A stretch of 64,000 nt of DNA from contig NZ_JAJTTF010000004.1 of the NCBI RefSeq assembly GCF_021341785.1, positions 186,001 to 250,000 of the forward strand, in the 5' to 3' direction. This DNA is from Microbacterium sp. Au-Mic1. GTDB lineage: Bacteria; Actinomycetota; Actinomycetes; Actinomycetales; Microbacteriaceae. A model generated the notes under the pieces. That model ran no database searches and was not told where the DNA came from. It saw only the letters and a list, made by a program, of their open reading frames with translations. Positions 1 through 9,667 of the stretch are shown here, in pieces (position 1 is the stretch's first letter; each line of letters begins with the position of its first letter). A program made the translations under genes and the position numbers.

Positions 1-659
1 GTGCCGGCGCGGGCGGTGGCGCGCCAGTCGATGGAGCGCACGTCGTCGCCGCGCACGTACTCGCGCAGCGAATCGAACTCGGTGCCCTGTCCGCGCACCT
101 GCACGCTGGTGTTGCCGTCGAGTTCGCGCAGCCGTGCCAGCCGCGAGGGCAGGTGCCGGCGGGAGGTGAACGGCGGCAGCACGCGGATCGCGCCGCGGAC
201 ACGGTGTCGCCCCTGGCGTCCCGCGAGTCCCAGAGGCCCTGCGGAGCGGACGGCGACGAACTCGCTCGCGAGCTCGCCCCGGCGGCGCGGCAGCAGCGTG
301 ATCGGTACGCGCCGGCGCTCGCCGGCGGGCAGATCCAGCGACGCCCTGGCCCGGTTCGCGGCGCCCGCGGTCGGCTGCCAGGCGTCTCGCAGCTGCCCGC
401 GCAGCCGGCGCTCGCCGAGGTTCTGCACGATCAGGGTGGCGGTGACCTGCTCGTGCTGCCGCACGCGGTTCGGCACCTCGCGTGCGACGCGGAGTGCGCC
501 GAGCGGGGCCGCGGCCAGCAGGTCGACGCCGACCAGCACCGCGCACAGCGCGAGCCATCCGAGCAGGACGAACCACGGCGGCACTCCGAGGGCATCGAGC
601 AGCACCAGCGGGACGACGCCCAGGGCGGCGACGATCACGAGACGACCGGTGAGGAACAT
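1..659 (-). CDS. DUF58 domain-containing protein (3' end cut by window edge)
   Basis: Reading the minus strand from ATG at 657-659 gives an open frame of about 219 codons that runs off the left edge, so the C-terminus is missing. Two hydrophobic stretches near residues 5-50 look like membrane helices. Near the visible end there is GTEFDSLREYVRGDDVRSID, followed by WRATARAG, which is the hallmark of DUF58 proteins. The gene starts 21 nt after the MoxR stop, with GGAG upstream. DUF58 proteins nearly always accompany MoxR ATPases and are thought to be their envelope partners or clients. The exact function is not established. Confidence 0.88.
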   Translation of the reverse strand, partial: MFLTGRLVIVAALGVVPLVLLDALGVPPWFVLLGWLALCAVLVGVDLLAAAPLGALRVAREVPNRVRQHEQVTATLIVQNLGERRLRGQLRDAWQPTAGAANRARASLDLPAGERRRVPITLLPRRRGELASEFVAVRSAGPLGLAGRQGRHRVRGAIRVLPPFTSRRHLPSRLARLRELDGNTSVQVRGQGTEFDSLREYVRGDDVRSIDWRATARAG

Positions 660-680
660 GACGGGGGAGGTCTCCGCGGC

Positions 681-1805
681 TCAGATCGGGACGCGGGTCT
701 GCTGCACCACGCTGCTGAGCACGGCGTCGGCAGATACGCCCTCCATCTCGGCGTCGGGGCGCAGTTGCAGACGGTGCCGCCAGACCGGGATCAGCATGGT
801 CTGCACATGGTCGGGGGTGACGGCGCTCGAACCGTTCAGCCAGGCCCAGGCCTTCGCGGCGGCGAGCAGCGCCGTCGACGCGCGGGGTGAGGCTCCCAGC
901 TGCACGGACGGCGATTGCCGGCTCGCGCGGGCGAGGTCGACCACATAGCCGAGCACGTCGTCCGTCACCTGCACGCGGCCGGCGGCCTGCTGCGCGGCGA
1001 GGATCTCGTCGGCGCTGACCACGGGGTGCAGATCCGTGAGTTCCCGCGGCGAGAAGCCGTCGGCGTGGCGACGCAGCACCGACACCTCCGCGTCGCGCTC
1101 CGGCATGCCGACCACGAGCTTCATGAGGAAGCGGTCCAGCTGCGCCTCCGGCAGGGAATAGGTGCCCTCGTGCTCGATCGGGTTCTGGGTCGCCGCGACG
1201 AGGAACGGATCCGGCAGCGTCAGGCTCGCGCCGTCCGAGGAGACCTGGCGCTCCTCCATCGCCTCCAGCAGTGCCGCCTGGGTCTTCGGCGGGGTGCGGT
1301 TGATCTCGTCCGCGAGCAGGATGTTCGTGAACACCGGTCCGCGGCGGAACTCGAACTCTCCGGTGCGCGCGTCGTAGACGAGCGAACCGGTGACGTCGCC
1401 GGGCATGAGGTCGGGGGTGAACTGCACGCGCTTGGTGTCGAGCCCGAGCGCTCGGGAGAACGCGCGCACCACCAGGGTCTTCGCGACCCCCGGCACGCCC
1501 TCGAGCAGCACATGGCCTCGCGCCAGCAGCGCGACGAGCAGCCCGGTGACGGTGCCGGCCTGGCCGACCACGGCCTTGTCCACCTCGGCGCGGACGCGCT
1601 GCATCGCCTGGCGGAGTGCGACGTCATCGGATCCGGTGGTCGGGGCTCCTTGTCCGGACAGCATCGGGGATGCCTGCACGGGCGCCGCTCCGTACGGGGC
1701 TGTGCCGGACGAGGTCTGGGTCGGTGCCGCGGGAGGTGCGGGCGGCGCGGGCGGATATCCGGGCGAGGCGGATCCTGCGGATTCGGTGCCGGGACGATCG
1801 GTCAC
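681..1805 (-). CDS. MoxR-family AAA+ ATPase
   Basis: A 374-residue protein with a Pro/Ala/Gly-rich N-terminal tail (about residues 1-60), then a MoxR AAA core. Walker A is GVPGVAKT at 103-110, Walker B ILLADEIN at 162-169, followed by the family sequence RTPPKTQAALLEAMEERQV. MoxR ATPases act as chaperones that assemble or activate partner proteins, usually with DUF58 and VWA proteins. The GTG start at 1805 overlaps the TGA of the upstream DUF4350 gene by 4 bp, so translation is probably coupled. The long low-complexity tail is unusual beside minimal MoxR proteins and may be a tether. Confidence 0.93.
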   Translation of the reverse strand: MTDRPGTESAGSASPGYPPAPPAPPAAPTQTSSGTAPYGAAPVQASPMLSGQGAPTTGSDDVALRQAMQRVRAEVDKAVVGQAGTVTGLLVALLARGHVLLEGVPGVAKTLVVRAFSRALGLDTKRVQFTPDLMPGDVTGSLVYDARTGEFEFRRGPVFTNILLADEINRTPPKTQAALLEAMEERQVSSDGASLTLPDPFLVAATQNPIEHEGTYSLPEAQLDRFLMKLVVGMPERDAEVSVLRRHADGFSPRELTDLHPVVSADEILAAQQAAGRVQVTDDVLGYVVDLARASRQSPSVQLGASPRASTALLAAAKAWAWLNGSSAVTPDHVQTMLIPVWRHRLQLRPDAEMEGVSADAVLSSVVQQTRVPI

Positions 1806-3058
1806 GGGGTGCTCCTTTCGATGCGGACGGCGTTCTCGACGGCGGTCTCCAGCTCGGCGAGGCGGCGGGCGTAGGGGACGAGTTCGGCGTCGCTGCCGGG
1901 CAGCGGGCCGGTGAGCAGGGCGCGGCAGTCGGCCCGGTCCACGCGGATCCGGTCTGCGGCGGCGTCCGCCACGGCTGAGGGATCCGCCCGGGCGGCCAGG
2001 CCCAGGTGCGCGGCGAGGCGGGAGAGCGTGCCGGCGCGAAGCGCATCAGCGGCGTGCGCGGCGTCGGCGGCCTTCGCGGTGAGCCGGGCGCGGCCCAGCA
2101 TCGTCTCGGAGGCCCGTACCGTGACCGGCAGGGTCTCGGAGACGAGCGGTCCGAACCGGCGTCCGCGCCAGACGGCGGCGAGCAGGGCGGTGATCATCCC
2201 CAGGACGATCACGGGCGTCACCCACCCCGGAGTGAGGTCGGCCAGGCTCTTGGGCACGTCGATGTCCGTGCGATCGGAGTCGTCGTAGGAGGGCACGTAC
2301 CAGACGACGTGCGGCCGTGTGCCGAGCAGCGCGAGACCGAGCGCGGCGTTGCCGTTCTCGGCCAGATGCTCGTTCGTGAACAGCGCGGCACCGTCGACGA
2401 TCGCGTGACGGCCGTCGTCGCCCTCCGCGATCAGCACCGCGGCGCCCTCGGCCGCGTCGCCGAAGCAGGCCGTGACGCCGGGGTCAGGAAGGAACAGCTG
2501 GCCCGGGGCGATGGTCCCGACGTGTGCGAAGGCGGGGACGTCGCAGCCCGCGCGGACGCGGGCCGGCGAGGACGTGAAGGCGTAGGCGCCGAGATCCAGC
2601 ATCCGCAGCATCCGCGAGCTCGGGGAGATCAGCACCACGTCGTGCGCGGCATCCACGAGCTGCGAGACGGCCGCGTCGGTCAGCGGACTCGGGTCGCTCA
2701 TCACGAGAGTTGTCTTGTCGTCCAGCCGGGCCGCGGCGTCGGCGTGCGAGCGCACGACCTCGACCGTGACGCCCTGCTGGCGGAGGATCTGCGCGAGTGC
2801 CTGCATGCCGCCCGGGCCCGGTCGCTCCGGGTCGAGCGCGTCCCGCTGCGCGGGCGAGGACGACGTCAGCAGCAGGCCCGCGGCGGCGACGACGAGGACG
2901 AGCGCGACAACCAGGACCCAGCCCAGGATCCGCCGCACTCGGCGCGGAGCACGCACGAGCGTGCTGGCGGGACGGGCGTCGTCCGCGGAGGACGGGGTGC
3001 CGGATCGGCCGTCGGTGCGGGTGGGCGCGGGTGAGCGCGGGGGAGCGGTGCTGCTCAT
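1802..3058 (-). CDS. DUF4350 domain-containing membrane protein
   Basis: A 418-residue protein starting at ATG 3056-3058, which overlaps the stop of the DUF4129 gene (ATGA). A Pro/Ser-rich N-terminus (about 1-40) precedes one membrane helix (about 44-66, ILGWVLVVALVLVVAAAGLL). The DUF4350 domain follows, with DPERPGPGGMQALAQILRQQ typical of the family. A second helix lies near LTPGWVTPVIVLGMITALLA, before a basic cytoplasmic tail. DUF4350 proteins are regular members of MoxR-DUF58-DUF4129 operons. No catalytic residues are recognised. An in-frame extension upstream to 3589 exists but would overlap DUF4129, so it was not used. Confidence 0.85.
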   Translation of the reverse strand: MSSTAPPRSPAPTRTDGRSGTPSSADDARPASTLVRAPRRVRRILGWVLVVALVLVVAAAGLLLTSSSPAQRDALDPERPGPGGMQALAQILRQQGVTVEVVRSHADAAARLDDKTTLVMSDPSPLTDAAVSQLVDAAHDVVLISPSSRMLRMLDLGAYAFTSSPARVRAGCDVPAFAHVGTIAPGQLFLPDPGVTACFGDAAEGAAVLIAEGDDGRHAIVDGAALFTNEHLAENGNAALGLALLGTRPHVVWYVPSYDDSDRTDIDVPKSLADLTPGWVTPVIVLGMITALLAAVWRGRRFGPLVSETLPVTVRASETMLGRARLTAKAADAAHAADALRAGTLSRLAAHLGLAARADPSAVADAAADRIRVDRADCRALLTGPLPGSDAELVPYARRLAELETAVENAVRIERSTP

Positions 3059-3756
3059 GCGGACACCGCCTCGGGCAGCGCCTGCGGGCGCAGCGCGCGC
3101 AGTCGATCGTCGATCTCCGCGAGCGCACGGTACTGGGCGGAGGTGCCGGGATGGCCGAGGTAGCGCACGTCGTCGAAGGCCACCGCGGCGGTGTGCAGCG
3201 CCTCGCCCTCGCCGGGGAACGGCACCACGGCCTCGCGGGCGATCGTCTGCGCGGTCGCTCCGGGGGCGGGGGCGATGAGGTCGCGTTCGATGAGGGATCG
3301 CGCGACGGCGCGGTAGCGCAGCACGATCGCCTCGGCCCAGTCCTCGTCTCGCGCCGCGCGCTCGGCGTCGGCGCGCAGCTGGGCGGCGGTGCGATCGTCG
3401 GCGGATCCGAGGAGCACGGATCCGGCAGAACGGGATCGGGAGCGCCGCGGACGTCCCCAGATCAGCAGCACCGCGATGAGTGCGGCGACGAGCACGGCGC
3501 CGATCACGATCGCGGCCCATGGGCCGAGGTCGACGGCGTGCTGCGGCGTGAACAGGTCGGCCAGCCAGTCGATCACGGCGCGCGCCCATTGGTCGATGAG
3601 CGTGGGCTTCGCGGCCTGGTACTCGGGCTTCGCCAGCTCCTTCTCCGCCAGTTCGCGCGCGCCGTCGCCGTCGGGGATGAGGGGGATCGCGGCAAGCTTC
3701 GCGCCGAGCGCCGTGGGGAGGGCGATCAGGACGGCACGGAGGGCGCGACCCGTCAT
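3055..3756 (-). CDS. DUF4129 domain-containing protein
   Basis: About 233 residues from ATG 3754-3756, which overlaps the stop of the preceding membrane protein gene; its own stop overlaps the DUF4350 start. An N-terminal hydrophobic segment (about residues 5-28) and a central helix (about 80-103) flank a short extracytoplasmic stretch. The C-terminal half, with EAIVLRYRAVARSLIERDLI and an Ala-rich helical region, matches DUF4129, common in actinobacterial MoxR operons. Function unknown; the tight overlaps on both sides suggest coordinated production with MoxR and DUF58. Confidence 0.83.
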   Translation of the reverse strand: MTGRALRAVLIALPTALGAKLAAIPLIPDGDGARELAEKELAKPEYQAAKPTLIDQWARAVIDWLADLFTPQHAVDLGPWAAIVIGAVLVAALIAVLLIWGRPRRSRSRSAGSVLLGSADDRTAAQLRADAERAARDEDWAEAIVLRYRAVARSLIERDLIAPAPGATAQTIAREAVVPFPGEGEALHTAAVAFDDVRYLGHPGTSAQYRALAEIDDRLRALRPQALPEAVSA

Positions 3757-5177
3757 GGCCGATCGGATCCGGGCGCGGTCCATCCCTCGCCCGGATCCGG
3801 GGCGGCCCACGGGCTCTGCTGCGCGGGTGGGATCGGGGCCGGGGGTGCGGGCGGCGCGGGGGGTGCCGGGGGAGCGGCCGGAGCCGCGGAGGGCGGTACG
3901 GCGGGCTGGCCCTGGGGCGCGGACGGCGGGACGGCCGGAGCGGCGTAGGGCGGCACGGCCGGGTAGCCCTGTGGCGCGGGTGGTCCCGCGTAGCCCTGGG
4001 GGAACGGTGCCCCGGCGTATCCCTGAGGAGCCGGGTATCCCGGAACTGGCCCGGGCGGCAGTGGATACGGGATCGCGGCCGGAGCCGGCCGGAAGCCCGC
4101 TCGCACGGCCCTGGCCTGATCCACCCGGAACGGATCCGTGCCGTCGTCGAGACCGGCCGCGCGGCGCTCCACGGTCGCCATCAGATCCTGATCCAGACCT
4201 TCGTAGCGCATCCGGCAGTCGATGTAGACGAGCGCACCCGCGGTGGACTGGACGACGGAGCTGATGGACTGCAGCACGACGACGACGATCTCGGTGATGA
4301 CGAGGCCGACGATCGTGCTCACCGTGAGGGAGAAGTCGGTGCCACCCGTGGGATTGAGCACGGGGCCGAACAGCGAGGTGACCAGGCTGCCGACCGTGCT
4401 GATCGCCTGCGTGCCGACGTACGCGATCGCACCGATGAGGAACACGATCCCGAAGGCGAACCAGAACCGCCCGCGGGTCAGCCGCCAGGAGCGCGCGATC
4501 GCGGCGCGCACGCCGGCGCCCTCGAGCACCAGCAGCGACGGCACCAGCATCAGCTTGGTGCCGACCCAGATCGACAGCACCACGATTCCGGCGATCCCGG
4601 CCAGCACGGCGATGATCGCGAAGGCGATGCCGGCGCCGTCGAAACCGGTCGGCACCGCGATGGCGACGAACGGAACGCCGATGATGAGGACGGCCGCCAC
4701 CATGCCCGCCACGCCGTAGAGCAGCGTGTAGCCGATGAGCCGCCAGGCGGCGGGGCGCACTCGGTTCCACAGGGCGCCGAGCGTCGCGGTCTCACGCAGC
4801 ACCGCCGCCCGCACATCGGCGGCGACGATGCCCTGAACGATCGCGCTGAACGCGACGGAGAACAGCCCCATCAGCAGGCCGGCGAGTCCGATGAACGCGA
4901 TCGAGCCGACGTAGAGCGTGATCCACTCCTGGCTTCCCGGCTGCACGGTGCTCAGCCGGCTCAGGGTCGCGAACGAGACTGCGCCGATGACCGCCAGGAC
5001 CACGATCATCACGACCAGCTGCACCACGACGGCGAAGCCGAACAGCACCTTGGGGTTGTGCCGCAGCGCCGCGAAGGACTTCCCGAGGATCGTGCCGAAC
5101 CCGAGCGGGCGCAGCGGGATCAGGCCGGGCTTGGGTGCGGGCGTCCAGCCCTGCGCGTTCACACTCTGCTGGCTCAC
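3753..5177 (-). CDS. Multi-pass membrane protein, GPDPase membrane-domain type, Pro-rich tail
   Basis: A 474-residue protein. The GTG start at 5175-5177 is chosen because CCGGAGGA lies a few bases upstream; a longer frame to 5336 has no comparable site. It has about six to eight membrane helices (residues about 35-330) resembling the membrane domain found in some glycerophosphodiester phosphodiesterases, but no phosphodiesterase domain. The C-terminal 130 residues are Pro/Ala-rich with repeated PQGYAG/PQGYPA units. It is the first gene of the MoxR chain and is divergent from mtrA, sharing a ~200 bp gap. Function not known. Confidence 0.8.
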   Translation of the reverse strand: MSQQSVNAQGWTPAPKPGLIPLRPLGFGTILGKSFAALRHNPKVLFGFAVVVQLVVMIVVLAVIGAVSFATLSRLSTVQPGSQEWITLYVGSIAFIGLAGLLMGLFSVAFSAIVQGIVAADVRAAVLRETATLGALWNRVRPAAWRLIGYTLLYGVAGMVAAVLIIGVPFVAIAVPTGFDGAGIAFAIIAVLAGIAGIVVLSIWVGTKLMLVPSLLVLEGAGVRAAIARSWRLTRGRFWFAFGIVFLIGAIAYVGTQAISTVGSLVTSLFGPVLNPTGGTDFSLTVSTIVGLVITEIVVVVLQSISSVVQSTAGALVYIDCRMRYEGLDQDLMATVERRAAGLDDGTDPFRVDQARAVRAGFRPAPAAIPYPLPPGPVPGYPAPQGYAGAPFPQGYAGPPAPQGYPAVPPYAAPAVPPSAPQGQPAVPPSAAPAAPPAPPAPPAPPAPIPPAQQSPWAAPDPGEGWTAPGSDRP

Positions 5178-5378
5178 GAGTCCTCCGGTTCGCGTGTGGG
5201 TCCATCGTGTCACACCGCCGTGACACCGGGTCCGGCGACGCGACCGCGCCCGCGGGGCACCCTTCGGGCGACTTCCGCGGGTCGTGAAGTACGCTGGACC
5301 GACGTGGGGGCGCTCGCCCGCGCCCACGTCCCGCAAGAGATCCGAACAACGCGAGATCCGAAAGACGACTGCCCGCCC

Positions 5379-6059
5379 ATGACCTCACGCATCCTCGTGG
5401 TCGATGACGACACGGCCCTGGCCGAGATGATCGGCATCGTGCTGCGCACGGAGGGCTTCGAGCCCGTGTTCTGCGCGGACGGCGCGAAGGCCGTGGACGA
5501 GTGGCGCGCGCAGCGTCCCGATCTCGTGCTGCTGGATCTCATGCTGCCCGGCATGGACGGCATCGAGATCTGCACCCGCATCCGCGCCGAGTCCGGGGTG
5601 CCGGTGATCATGCTCACGGCCCGCAGCGACACGGCGGACGTCGTACGAGGCCTCGAGGTCGGCGCCGACGACTACATGGTCAAGCCCTTCAATCCGAAGG
5701 AGCTCGTCGCGCGCATCCGCACCCGTCTGCGTCCCACCCCGCAGTCCACCAGTGAGGTGCTGCGCATCGGAGACCTCACCATCGATGTCGACGCGCACGA
5801 GGTCCGCCGCGGCAGTGCGCCGATCGCGCTGACGCCGCTGGAGTTCCAGCTGCTCGTCGCGCTCGCCTCCAAGCCCCAGCAGGTGTTCTCCCGCGAGATG
5901 CTGCTGGAGCAGGTGTGGGGCTACCACTACAAGGCCGACACCCGCCTCGTGAACGTGCACGTGCAGCGCCTGCGCGCCAAGGTCGAGCTCGATCCCGACA
6001 ACCCGCGCATCGTCACCACCGTGCGCGGCGTCGGATATCGCGCGGGGAGCGTGGTCTGA
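5379..6059 (+). CDS. mtrA: Two-component response regulator MtrA
   Basis: A 226-residue OmpR-family regulator. The receiver domain (about 1-115) has the acidic pocket VVDDD at 7-11, phospho-acceptor D53 in LLDLMLPG, T80 and K102. A winged-helix DNA-binding domain (about 126-226) follows, ending TTVRGVGYRAG. With the downstream kinase and LpqB this is the MtrAB-LpqB system that controls cell division and wall metabolism in actinobacteria. ATG 5379 gives the normal family length; longer in-frame extensions do not resemble the family. The stop is 69 nt from mtrB. Confidence 0.97.
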   Translation: MTSRILVVDDDTALAEMIGIVLRTEGFEPVFCADGAKAVDEWRAQRPDLVLLDLMLPGMDGIEICTRIRAESGVPVIMLTARSDTADVVRGLEVGADDYMVKPFNPKELVARIRTRLRPTPQSTSEVLRIGDLTIDVDAHEVRRGSAPIALTPLEFQLLVALASKPQQVFSREMLLEQVWGYHYKADTRLVNVHVQRLRAKVELDPDNPRIVTTVRGVGYRAGSVV

Positions 6060-6128
6060 CCCGCACCCGGGTCATGCCGACGCCCCGGCCGAGAAGAAGC
6101 GGTCCCCGCCGATGCTGAAAGTCCGCCG

Positions 6129-7811
6129 ATGACGAACACCGTGGCGCTGGCCGGCGCGGCCGTGCGGGGTGTGCGCCGCGGCAGGCATCGCGCCGCGCAG
6201 CTGTGGCGGCAGTCGCTGCGGTTCCGCACCCTGGTGATCGCCCTCGCGCTCACCAGCGTCGCGGTGCTGGTGACGTGCGTGGCGATGGCGCTCGCCGTGC
6301 AGAACAACCTCTGGGAGTCGCGCAAGGACCAGGCGCTCAACGACGCGTCCCGCGCGGCCAGGTCGGCGCAGGCGGTTCTGACCTCCGCGAACACACAGGG
6401 GACGCAGACGGCCGTGTTCGGGCTGATGCGCGACGTCAGCGACACGGTCCAGACCGTCTCGTCGTCGAGGGTGCTCGGCGTCTTCCCGCTCGATTCCCGG
6501 CCGTCGTCGGCGGGATTCACGCTCGGCGGCTTCAGTCGGGACGAGCTCGTCACCGATCAGTTGCAGCAGCGCGTCGCGAAGGACAGTGCCAAGCAGTGGT
6601 GGCAGCCGGTCGCGCTCAGAGACGCCGACGGCTCCACGCACGCGGGCATCCTGGTGGGGCAGCAGCTCACAGCCTCGGGATTGGGCTCGTATGCCCTCTA
6701 CATCGCCTACGACCTGACCGACACCGAGCAGACTCTCGTGCTCGTACAGGGGAGCCTGTGGGTGGCGGGCATCGTGCTCGTCGCGTTGATCGGGCTGATC
6801 GCCTGGTTCGCGCTGCGCACGGTCGTGCATCCGATCACGGAGGCCGCCGACACGAGCGCGCGCTTTGCCGGCGGCGACTTCGACGTCCGCCTGCCCGTGC
6901 GCGGTCAGGACGAGCTCGCGACGCTCGGGCGCTCGTTCAACGCGATGGCCGACAGCATCGAGGCGCAGATCAAGGAGCTCGGCGAACTGTCGCTCGTGCA
7001 GCAGCGATTCGTCTCGGACGTGTCGCATGAGCTGCGCACGCCGTTGACCACGATCCGGCTGGCGGCCGAGATGCTCAACGATCGCCGGGACGAGTTCGAC
7101 CCGACGACCGCGCGCACCGCGGAGCTGCTGCAGACGCAGGTGCACCGATTCGACACGCTGCTCGCGGATCTGCTGGAGATCAGCCGCTACGACGCGGGCT
7201 CCGTGCAGCTGGAGACCGAGGCGATCAGCCTCGCGCACCTTGCCGAGGACATGGTGGACGACATGCGTCCGCTGGCCGCGACGCACGACACGGAGCTGCG
7301 TTTCGTCGCCCCCGGCGGGCACACCCCGGTGGATCTCGACCCGCGCCGCGTGCGCCGCATCCTGCGCAACCTCATCGGCAATGCGATCGAGCACGGCGAG
7401 GGACGGCCCATCGTCATCACAGTGGACAGCGGCCAGGATGCGGTGGCGGTCGGCGTGCGCGATCGCGGCATGGGCATGACCGCCGAGGACGCGGAGCGCG
7501 TGTTCGACCGGTTCTGGCGGGCGGACCCCTCGCGCACGCGCACCATCGGCGGCACCGGACTGGGACTGTCGATCGCTCTGGGCGACGCGCGGCTGCATCG
7601 GGGCACCCTCGCCGTCTGGTCGCAGCCCGGAGAGGGCACCAACTTCGTGTTGACGCTGCCGCGCGGCGCGCAACCGCTGGACGGCGCGTCGCCGGTGCCT
7701 CTGGAGCCGGTCGAAGCGATCGCGGAGATCGGTGTGAACACCGCGCCGATCGTCCAGCTCGGCGATCAGGCGCGCATGACGCCGACCGCCGGAGGGCAGG
7801 AGGAGTCATGA
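6129..7811 (+). CDS. mtrB: Sensor histidine kinase MtrB
   Basis: A 560-residue membrane kinase. TM1 lies at about 33-56, an extracytoplasmic sensor region follows, then TM2 at about 204-228 and HAMP to about 282. The H-box is VSDVSHELRTPLTTIR with phospho-acceptor H300. The ATP lid region has N-box RNLIGNAIEH, G1 DRGMGM at 445-450 and G2 GGTGLGLSIA at 474-483. It would phosphorylate MtrA. The TGA overlaps the ATG of lpqB by 4 bp (ATGA), fitting the known functional link of LpqB with MtrB. Confidence 0.97.
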   Translation: MTNTVALAGAAVRGVRRGRHRAAQLWRQSLRFRTLVIALALTSVAVLVTCVAMALAVQNNLWESRKDQALNDASRAARSAQAVLTSANTQGTQTAVFGLMRDVSDTVQTVSSSRVLGVFPLDSRPSSAGFTLGGFSRDELVTDQLQQRVAKDSAKQWWQPVALRDADGSTHAGILVGQQLTASGLGSYALYIAYDLTDTEQTLVLVQGSLWVAGIVLVALIGLIAWFALRTVVHPITEAADTSARFAGGDFDVRLPVRGQDELATLGRSFNAMADSIEAQIKELGELSLVQQRFVSDVSHELRTPLTTIRLAAEMLNDRRDEFDPTTARTAELLQTQVHRFDTLLADLLEISRYDAGSVQLETEAISLAHLAEDMVDDMRPLAATHDTELRFVAPGGHTPVDLDPRRVRRILRNLIGNAIEHGEGRPIVITVDSGQDAVAVGVRDRGMGMTAEDAERVFDRFWRADPSRTRTIGGTGLGLSIALGDARLHRGTLAVWSQPGEGTNFVLTLPRGAQPLDGASPVPLEPVEAIAEIGVNTAPIVQLGDQARMTPTAGGQEES

Positions 7812-9517
7812 GAATCGGACGGATCCTGCGTGGGGCGGCGGTCGCGCTTGCTCTCCTCGGGCTCACCGCCTGCGCGTCGCTGCCTGTGACCGGTGACGTG
7901 CGGCCGGGGCTCGCCGCCGATCAGAACGATGGCGGGTCGGATCTCGCGTTCGTGCCGCAGGGGCCATCGGACGGGATGGATCCCAAGGAGATCGTGCGCG
8001 GGTTCATCGACGCGGCCTCCAGCCCGAAGGAGAGCTGGGGCATCGCGCGGCAGTTCCTCACCTCCGGCGAGGCCCAGAAATGGAAGCCGGATGCCGGGGT
8101 CACGATCGACACCGGATCGGCCGGGCGCCGCTTCGACCTGCCCGACCTGCCGAAGGACGCCACCTCGGCGTCCGTGCGCCTGGGCCTGCAGCAGACAGGA
8201 ATCGTGGACGAGACGGGCGCCTACTCCGGGACGCCCGTGAACCGCGCGGCCGACCTTCCGTTCGAGCTGGTGAAGAACAAGGACGGGCAGTGGCGGATCT
8301 CGGCGGCGCCGGACGGCATCGTGCTGGACGCGGACTCCTTCGCGGCCGCGGACGTGTTCGCCCCCTACGAGCTGCAGTACTTCGATCCGACCTGGACCTA
8401 CCTGGTTCCCGATGTGCGGTGGTTCCCGAAGCGGGAGAACACCGCGAGCAGGATCGTGCAGTCGCTGGTCAGCGGCAAGCCCAGCTCCTGGCTGACCGGC
8501 GCGGTGCGCACGGCGTTCACCGGCGACATCGCGCTGGGCCGCAACACCGTCACCCTGGATTCGCAGGTCGCCGAGGTCGCCCTCACCAATGCGGCCGCGG
8601 ACGCGGATCCGGTCACGCTGGCGCGTATGCGCACCCAGCTCGAGCGCAGCCTGAGCGGGCTGGGCGTGCTGCAGGTGAAGCTCACGGTGGCGGGCCGTGA
8701 TCTGAGCGCGGGATCCGCCCCGGCGTCGTCGACGTCGGTCGACCCGCGCCCACTCGTGCTGACCGACAAGGGGTTCGGCTATCTGGCGGGCGGCGAGCTC
8801 GTGCCGATCGCCGGCGTCTCGGCGCCGCTGGAGGGCTTCCCCGAGCCGATCACCGCGATCCGTGCGGCCACCGGCGCCCAGCGCGTGGCTGTGCAGGGTG
8901 CGAGCGGCATCGTGTACGCCGTCACAGACGGCAGGACCGACGAGATCGACACGCGCCCCGGGCTCATCCCGCCGACGCTGGATCCGTTCGGCTACATCTG
9001 GACCGTGCCGCAGACGTCGCCCTCGTCGATCCTGGCCTGGTCCAGCCTGGGGAAGTCCCAGCCGGCCCTCGCCGGACCCGCGGATGCCGGTCAGATCACG
9101 GCGATGGCGGTGAGCAGGGACGGCGCCCGGCTCGCGATGGCGGTGAGCGCGAACGGCCAGGTCCGCATCGAGGTCGCCGCGATCACCCGGGACGACCGCG
9201 GTGCGCCCACGGCGATCGGCGTGGCGAACCCGAACGTGATCGCCTGGCCGGCGGGGGCGACGGACATCGCCTGGCTGGATGACGCGACCGTGGGCGTGCT
9301 GACGACCGACGGGTCCAGCATGGTTCTGCGCGCGCAGCAGGTCGGCGGACCTGCGAAGACCGTCGACGTGCCTGATGCGACCCAGTCGATCGCGCCGGCA
9401 TCGCCGACCACGAGCGTGCAGCTGTTCGGCAACGGCGTGCTGTGGGTGCGCAGCGGACCGACTCCGACGCAGGTGAGCACGAACGTCAAGGTGCTCGCCG
9501 TGCAGCTGGGCGGCTGA
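7808..9517 (+). CDS. lpqB: Lipoprotein LpqB
   Basis: A 569-residue secreted lipoprotein. The N-terminus has basic residues, a hydrophobic core and lipobox L-T-A-C with lipidated Cys at residue 22. The middle part (about 40-280) corresponds to the N-terminal and GerMN-like domains of LpqB. The C-terminal half is beta-rich and fits the LpqB propeller domain. LpqB sits outside the membrane and modulates MtrB signalling. It overlaps mtrB by 4 bp, so the three genes probably form one transcript. A ~150 bp gap then precedes the ComF-like gene. Confidence 0.95.
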   Translation: MRIGRILRGAAVALALLGLTACASLPVTGDVRPGLAADQNDGGSDLAFVPQGPSDGMDPKEIVRGFIDAASSPKESWGIARQFLTSGEAQKWKPDAGVTIDTGSAGRRFDLPDLPKDATSASVRLGLQQTGIVDETGAYSGTPVNRAADLPFELVKNKDGQWRISAAPDGIVLDADSFAAADVFAPYELQYFDPTWTYLVPDVRWFPKRENTASRIVQSLVSGKPSSWLTGAVRTAFTGDIALGRNTVTLDSQVAEVALTNAAADADPVTLARMRTQLERSLSGLGVLQVKLTVAGRDLSAGSAPASSTSVDPRPLVLTDKGFGYLAGGELVPIAGVSAPLEGFPEPITAIRAATGAQRVAVQGASGIVYAVTDGRTDEIDTRPGLIPPTLDPFGYIWTVPQTSPSSILAWSSLGKSQPALAGPADAGQITAMAVSRDGARLAMAVSANGQVRIEVAAITRDDRGAPTAIGVANPNVIAWPAGATDIAWLDDATVGVLTTDGSSMVLRAQQVGGPAKTVDVPDATQSIAPASPTTSVQLFGNGVLWVRSGPTPTQVSTNVKVLAVQLGG

Positions 9518-9667
9518 GGCCCGCGGTCCTCGATGGTCCGGCTCCGAGCGGAGATCGGGTCGACGGACGGTATCGACCATCCTGCACAGGCGCCGGATCG
9601 CGCCCGTTCCGCACCGATCGCGGTCGCGGACCTCGGGTGATGATGCCGGGCGGGCACTCTTGGGTGC